From the NCBI GenBank assembly GCA_965224845.1, contig CBDDAJ010000015.1:496001-560000 (forward strand): DNA of 64,000 nt, in the 5' to 3' direction. Within the stretch, counting starts at the first letter, position 1. Every line of letters starts with the position of its first letter. Both the position numbers and the translations under genes were made by a program. The stretch comes from Wocania_A sp965224845 (lineage in GTDB: Bacteria > Bacteroidota > Bacteroidia > Flavobacteriales > Flavobacteriaceae). This document shows, piece after piece, positions 61,818 through 64,000 of the stretch. Under the pieces are notes generated by a model. The model saw only the letters and a program-made list of their open reading frames with translations. It had not been told where the DNA came from and did no database searches.

Positions 61818-64000
61818 GTCCGAAAAAGAACAATATCAAAGATTTTTTTAAAACTTTACCCAAAAATATTTTTTCTGGTTTTGTAGTTAGCCTTATTGCA
61901 TTGCCACTGGGCTTAGGACTTGCCATGGCTAGTGATGCCCCTCCAATTGCCGGTATTATTGCTGCTGTTGTTGGTGGTATCGTGGTTTCGATTTTAGGAG
62001 GAAGTCATGTTACCATTGCCGGCCCTGGAAACGGCTTGGTTGGTGTGCTTTTAATAGCTATTTCAACACTGGGACTGGAGAGTGCTTATATTGCTGTTAT
62101 CTGTTCTGGTATCCTTTTAATGAGCCTTGGGTTTTTTAGAATGGGTACGCTTGCCGATTTTTTTCCATCATCAGCTATTCAAGGGATGCTTGCTGCTATT
62201 GGTCTTATTATTTTAGGGAAACAGTTTCATATTATGCTAGCCCATAAAATACAGCGAAATGATACGGTTGACTATCTTTTTGAAATTCCTTTTTCTATTA
62301 ACGATGCTGTGCATTATGAGAACAAAGGTTTAATTTATGCTGCTTTGGCCGGAGTAATCAGTTTAGCTATCATGCTATTTTATTCAAAAATTAGAAATAA
62401 ATATTTGCAACTTATTCCTGCACCCATGTGGATTGTTATTTTATCCATTGGGTTTAGCTATTATTTTGAGTTTGGCTTAAGTCAACCTAACCCTATAGCA
62501 AAAGAGTATATGATTTCCGGCATCCCTTCTATTCAGAATATTATTGCCGAAATACCAAGTCCAAATTTTGATGGTATTTGGTCGTTTTCCTTTTTGGGAA
62601 GTGTTTTAGCTCTCACATTAATAGCAGGTATCGAATCCCTTTTAAGCATTAAAGCTGTTGATAAATTAGACCCTGAAAAAAGACGCTCAAATGTTAATAA
62701 GGATCTTAAAGCCCTTGGTTTAGCAACTGTTGGCAGTGGCCTTTTAGGTGGGTTAAATGTGGTAACTGTTATTGCCCGTAGTTCGGTAAACGTAAACAAT
62801 GGGGCAAGTAATAGGTCTTCAAACTTTTTTCATGCTACTTTTTTAGTCTTGTTTATCGTATTATTTAGTACGCAACTCACCAGAATTCCTTTACCCGCAT
62901 TAATGGCTATATTGGTTTATACGGGATATAAACTGGCCTCACCCAGTGTGATCACAAAAATATTCTCAATAGGCAAGGAACAACTTATTATTTTTTTTGT
63001 TACGCTTATTATTACCTTAAAAATAGGCTTAATTACTGGTATACTTGCAGGGGTTATTACCACCTTAATTATTCATGTTGTTATAAATAAAAGTTTAGGG
63101 TTGTTTTTTAGAAACCTTTTAAAACCAAATGTTTTAATGTTTAAAGAGGCCAGCGAAGAGAACAATTTTTATGTAAGTGTTAAGCATTTTTGTAGTTTTT
63201 TAAATTACTATAAACTAAAAAAACAACTAGATGCAGTGCCTGAAGATGAAGATGTTATTGTAGACTTTTCTATGTGCGAGTTTGTAGATCATACTGTCAT
63301 GGAAAACATGCATAGCTACCAGGAGCTGTTTAATAAGCGAGGGGGGCATTTTGATGTTATTGGCTTAGATATGCACGATACAGATTCTAAACACCCTTTT
63401 GCCTTAAGACGTATGCTTCCTGTGCCAAAAATTATTAAAAATAACTTAACCAGACGCCAAACCAATATGGAAAGTTTGGCTGATGATTATAAATATAATT
63501 ACAGTTCTAAAAAAGAAAAAGAGGTATCGTTTCTTAATAATTTCCGGTTTTTCAGCACCAAACATATCAATCATATTTATAATGAATTATCGCATAAAGA
63601 AAGTGCCATTTGTTTGTTTGATATTGAATTTTCTGAAGGTGAGTTTATTGCTAAAGAAGTGGTTCGTTCTACCATGCTGCATATAGAATTAAACCACAAT
63701 ATCCCCAGCTTTACCTTAGACAGGGAAGGTTTTTTAGAAAAAGTATCGGCATTAGCAGGTTTTAAAGATATAGATATTGAAAACCATGATGATTTCTCTG
63801 ATCGCTTTTATTTGCAAGGCGATAATAAAATGGCTATTAGTAAATTTTTTAATGACGATGTAACACATTTTTTTGAAAGTAACCCTTACTATCATGTAGA
63901 ATCTAACGGAACAGCTTTACTTGTTTTTGGTAAAGAGCGTTTAGCCAGTTTAAAAGAAATTAAAGCTTTATTCGACTTTGGAAAACGCCTTAAAGATGTT
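61814..64000 (+). CDS. SulP-family anion transporter with STAS domain, cut by window edge
   Basis: Open for 729 codons from ATG 61814 to the end of the window with no stop. The N-terminal part has the SulP fold: SGFVVSLIALPLGLGLAMAS, a GPGNGLVGVL substrate loop, then TLIAGIESLLSIKAVDKLDP and LGLATVGSGLLGGLNVV, about 10-14 membrane helices to about residue 435. A STAS domain follows (about 450-540, VIVDFSMCEFVDHTVMENM), then a long cytoplasmic tail of unknown fold. SulP proteins move sulfate, bicarbonate or other anions; the substrate cannot be told here. The overlap with the stress protein gene suggests a transporter-regulator pair. Confidence 0.9.
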   Translation, partial: MSPKKNNIKDFFKTLPKNIFSGFVVSLIALPLGLGLAMASDAPPIAGIIAAVVGGIVVSILGGSHVTIAGPGNGLVGVLLIAISTLGLESAYIAVICSGILLMSLGFFRMGTLADFFPSSAIQGMLAAIGLIILGKQFHIMLAHKIQRNDTVDYLFEIPFSINDAVHYENKGLIYAALAGVISLAIMLFYSKIRNKYLQLIPAPMWIVILSIGFSYYFEFGLSQPNPIAKEYMISGIPSIQNIIAEIPSPNFDGIWSFSFLGSVLALTLIAGIESLLSIKAVDKLDPEKRRSNVNKDLKALGLATVGSGLLGGLNVVTVIARSSVNVNNGASNRSSNFFHATFLVLFIVLFSTQLTRIPLPALMAILVYTGYKLASPSVITKIFSIGKEQLIIFFVTLIITLKIGLITGILAGVITTLIIHVVINKSLGLFFRNLLKPNVLMFKEASEENNFYVSVKHFCSFLNYYKLKKQLDAVPEDEDVIVDFSMCEFVDHTVMENMHSYQELFNKRGGHFDVIGLDMHDTDSKHPFALRRMLPVPKIIKNNLTRRQTNMESLADDYKYNYSSKKEKEVSFLNNFRFFSTKHINHIYNELSHKESAICLFDIEFSEGEFIAKEVVRSTMLHIELNHNIPSFTLDREGFLEKVSALAGFKDIDIENHDDFSDRFYLQGDNKMAISKFFNDDVTHFFESNPYYHVESNGTALLVFGKERLASLKEIKALFDFGKRLKDV

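Overview
This 64 kb window is AT-rich chromosomal DNA of a member of the Bacteroidota, most likely a marine-type Flavobacteriaceae. The evidence is the T9SS-type C-terminal sorting domain on a giant surface protein, the TANNTTTG-type -7 promoter boxes, the near absence of Shine-Dalgarno sites, and the gene families present (TonB-dependent barrel with a LytS/LytTR pair, YD-repeat protein with a Bacteroidota-type N-terminus, DusB, LepA, RbfA, glycogen cluster). No genus can be fixed from sequence alone.

Layout. (1) 1-6478, minus strand: a secreted YD/RHS-type protein, a small secreted protein and an Ig-like repeat protein built from 80-residue (240 bp) units. The last is broken by a one-base frameshift inside the array and runs off the left edge. 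(2) 6479-6780: a divergent regulatory region with a phased array of dyad sites. (3) 6781-13712, plus strand: a compact type II secretion / type IV pilus-like operon (response regulator, pseudopilin, minimal prepilin peptidase, GspE/PilB ATPase, secretin, fused PilM/PilN-like and PilO-like proteins) with no recognisable GspF/PilC. (4) 13713-14735: decayed DNA with a tRNA-tail-like repeat and a broken primase-helicase gene. (5) 14736-31969: two hybrid sensor kinases with nearly identical kinase modules and one LuxR-type regulator, then a pseudo-receiver LuxR regulator and an operon for a tail-collar protein, a 2870-residue T9SS surface protein, a small secreted protein and a lipoprotein. A 61-bp imperfect direct repeat ending in tRNA 3' sequence lies at both ends of regions 4-5 (13725 and 32125), next to an intact CAU tRNA at 32286-32359, so this 18.4 kb block looks like a tRNA-associated island.

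(6) 32544-42122: housekeeping genes (mce, rbfA, LolC/E-like permease, S41 peptidase-like lipoprotein, dusB, lepA). Among them is a tight four-gene operon (37688-40227): a divergent Lgt-like membrane enzyme, a COG1964/tetraether-synthase-type radical SAM protein and two tiny paralogous membrane proteins. (7) 42138-51400, minus strand: an outer-membrane barrel receptor, a LytS-like kinase, a LytTR regulator, two tandemly duplicated TPR sensor kinases with diverged sensors, and one response regulator. (8) 51754-58876: glycogen cluster glgA-glgC-glgB plus a GH31 alpha-glucosidase. (9) 59014-64000: a CPA-type cation/proton antiporter with an RCK domain, a tandem universal stress protein and a SulP transporter cut by the window edge.

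The most interesting candidates for undescribed biology are the pseudo-receiver regulator with its two identically spaced palindrome-promoter modules driving the collar/giant-protein operon; the phased dyad array in front of the stripped-down secretion operon; and the Lgt-like / radical SAM / small membrane protein operon.
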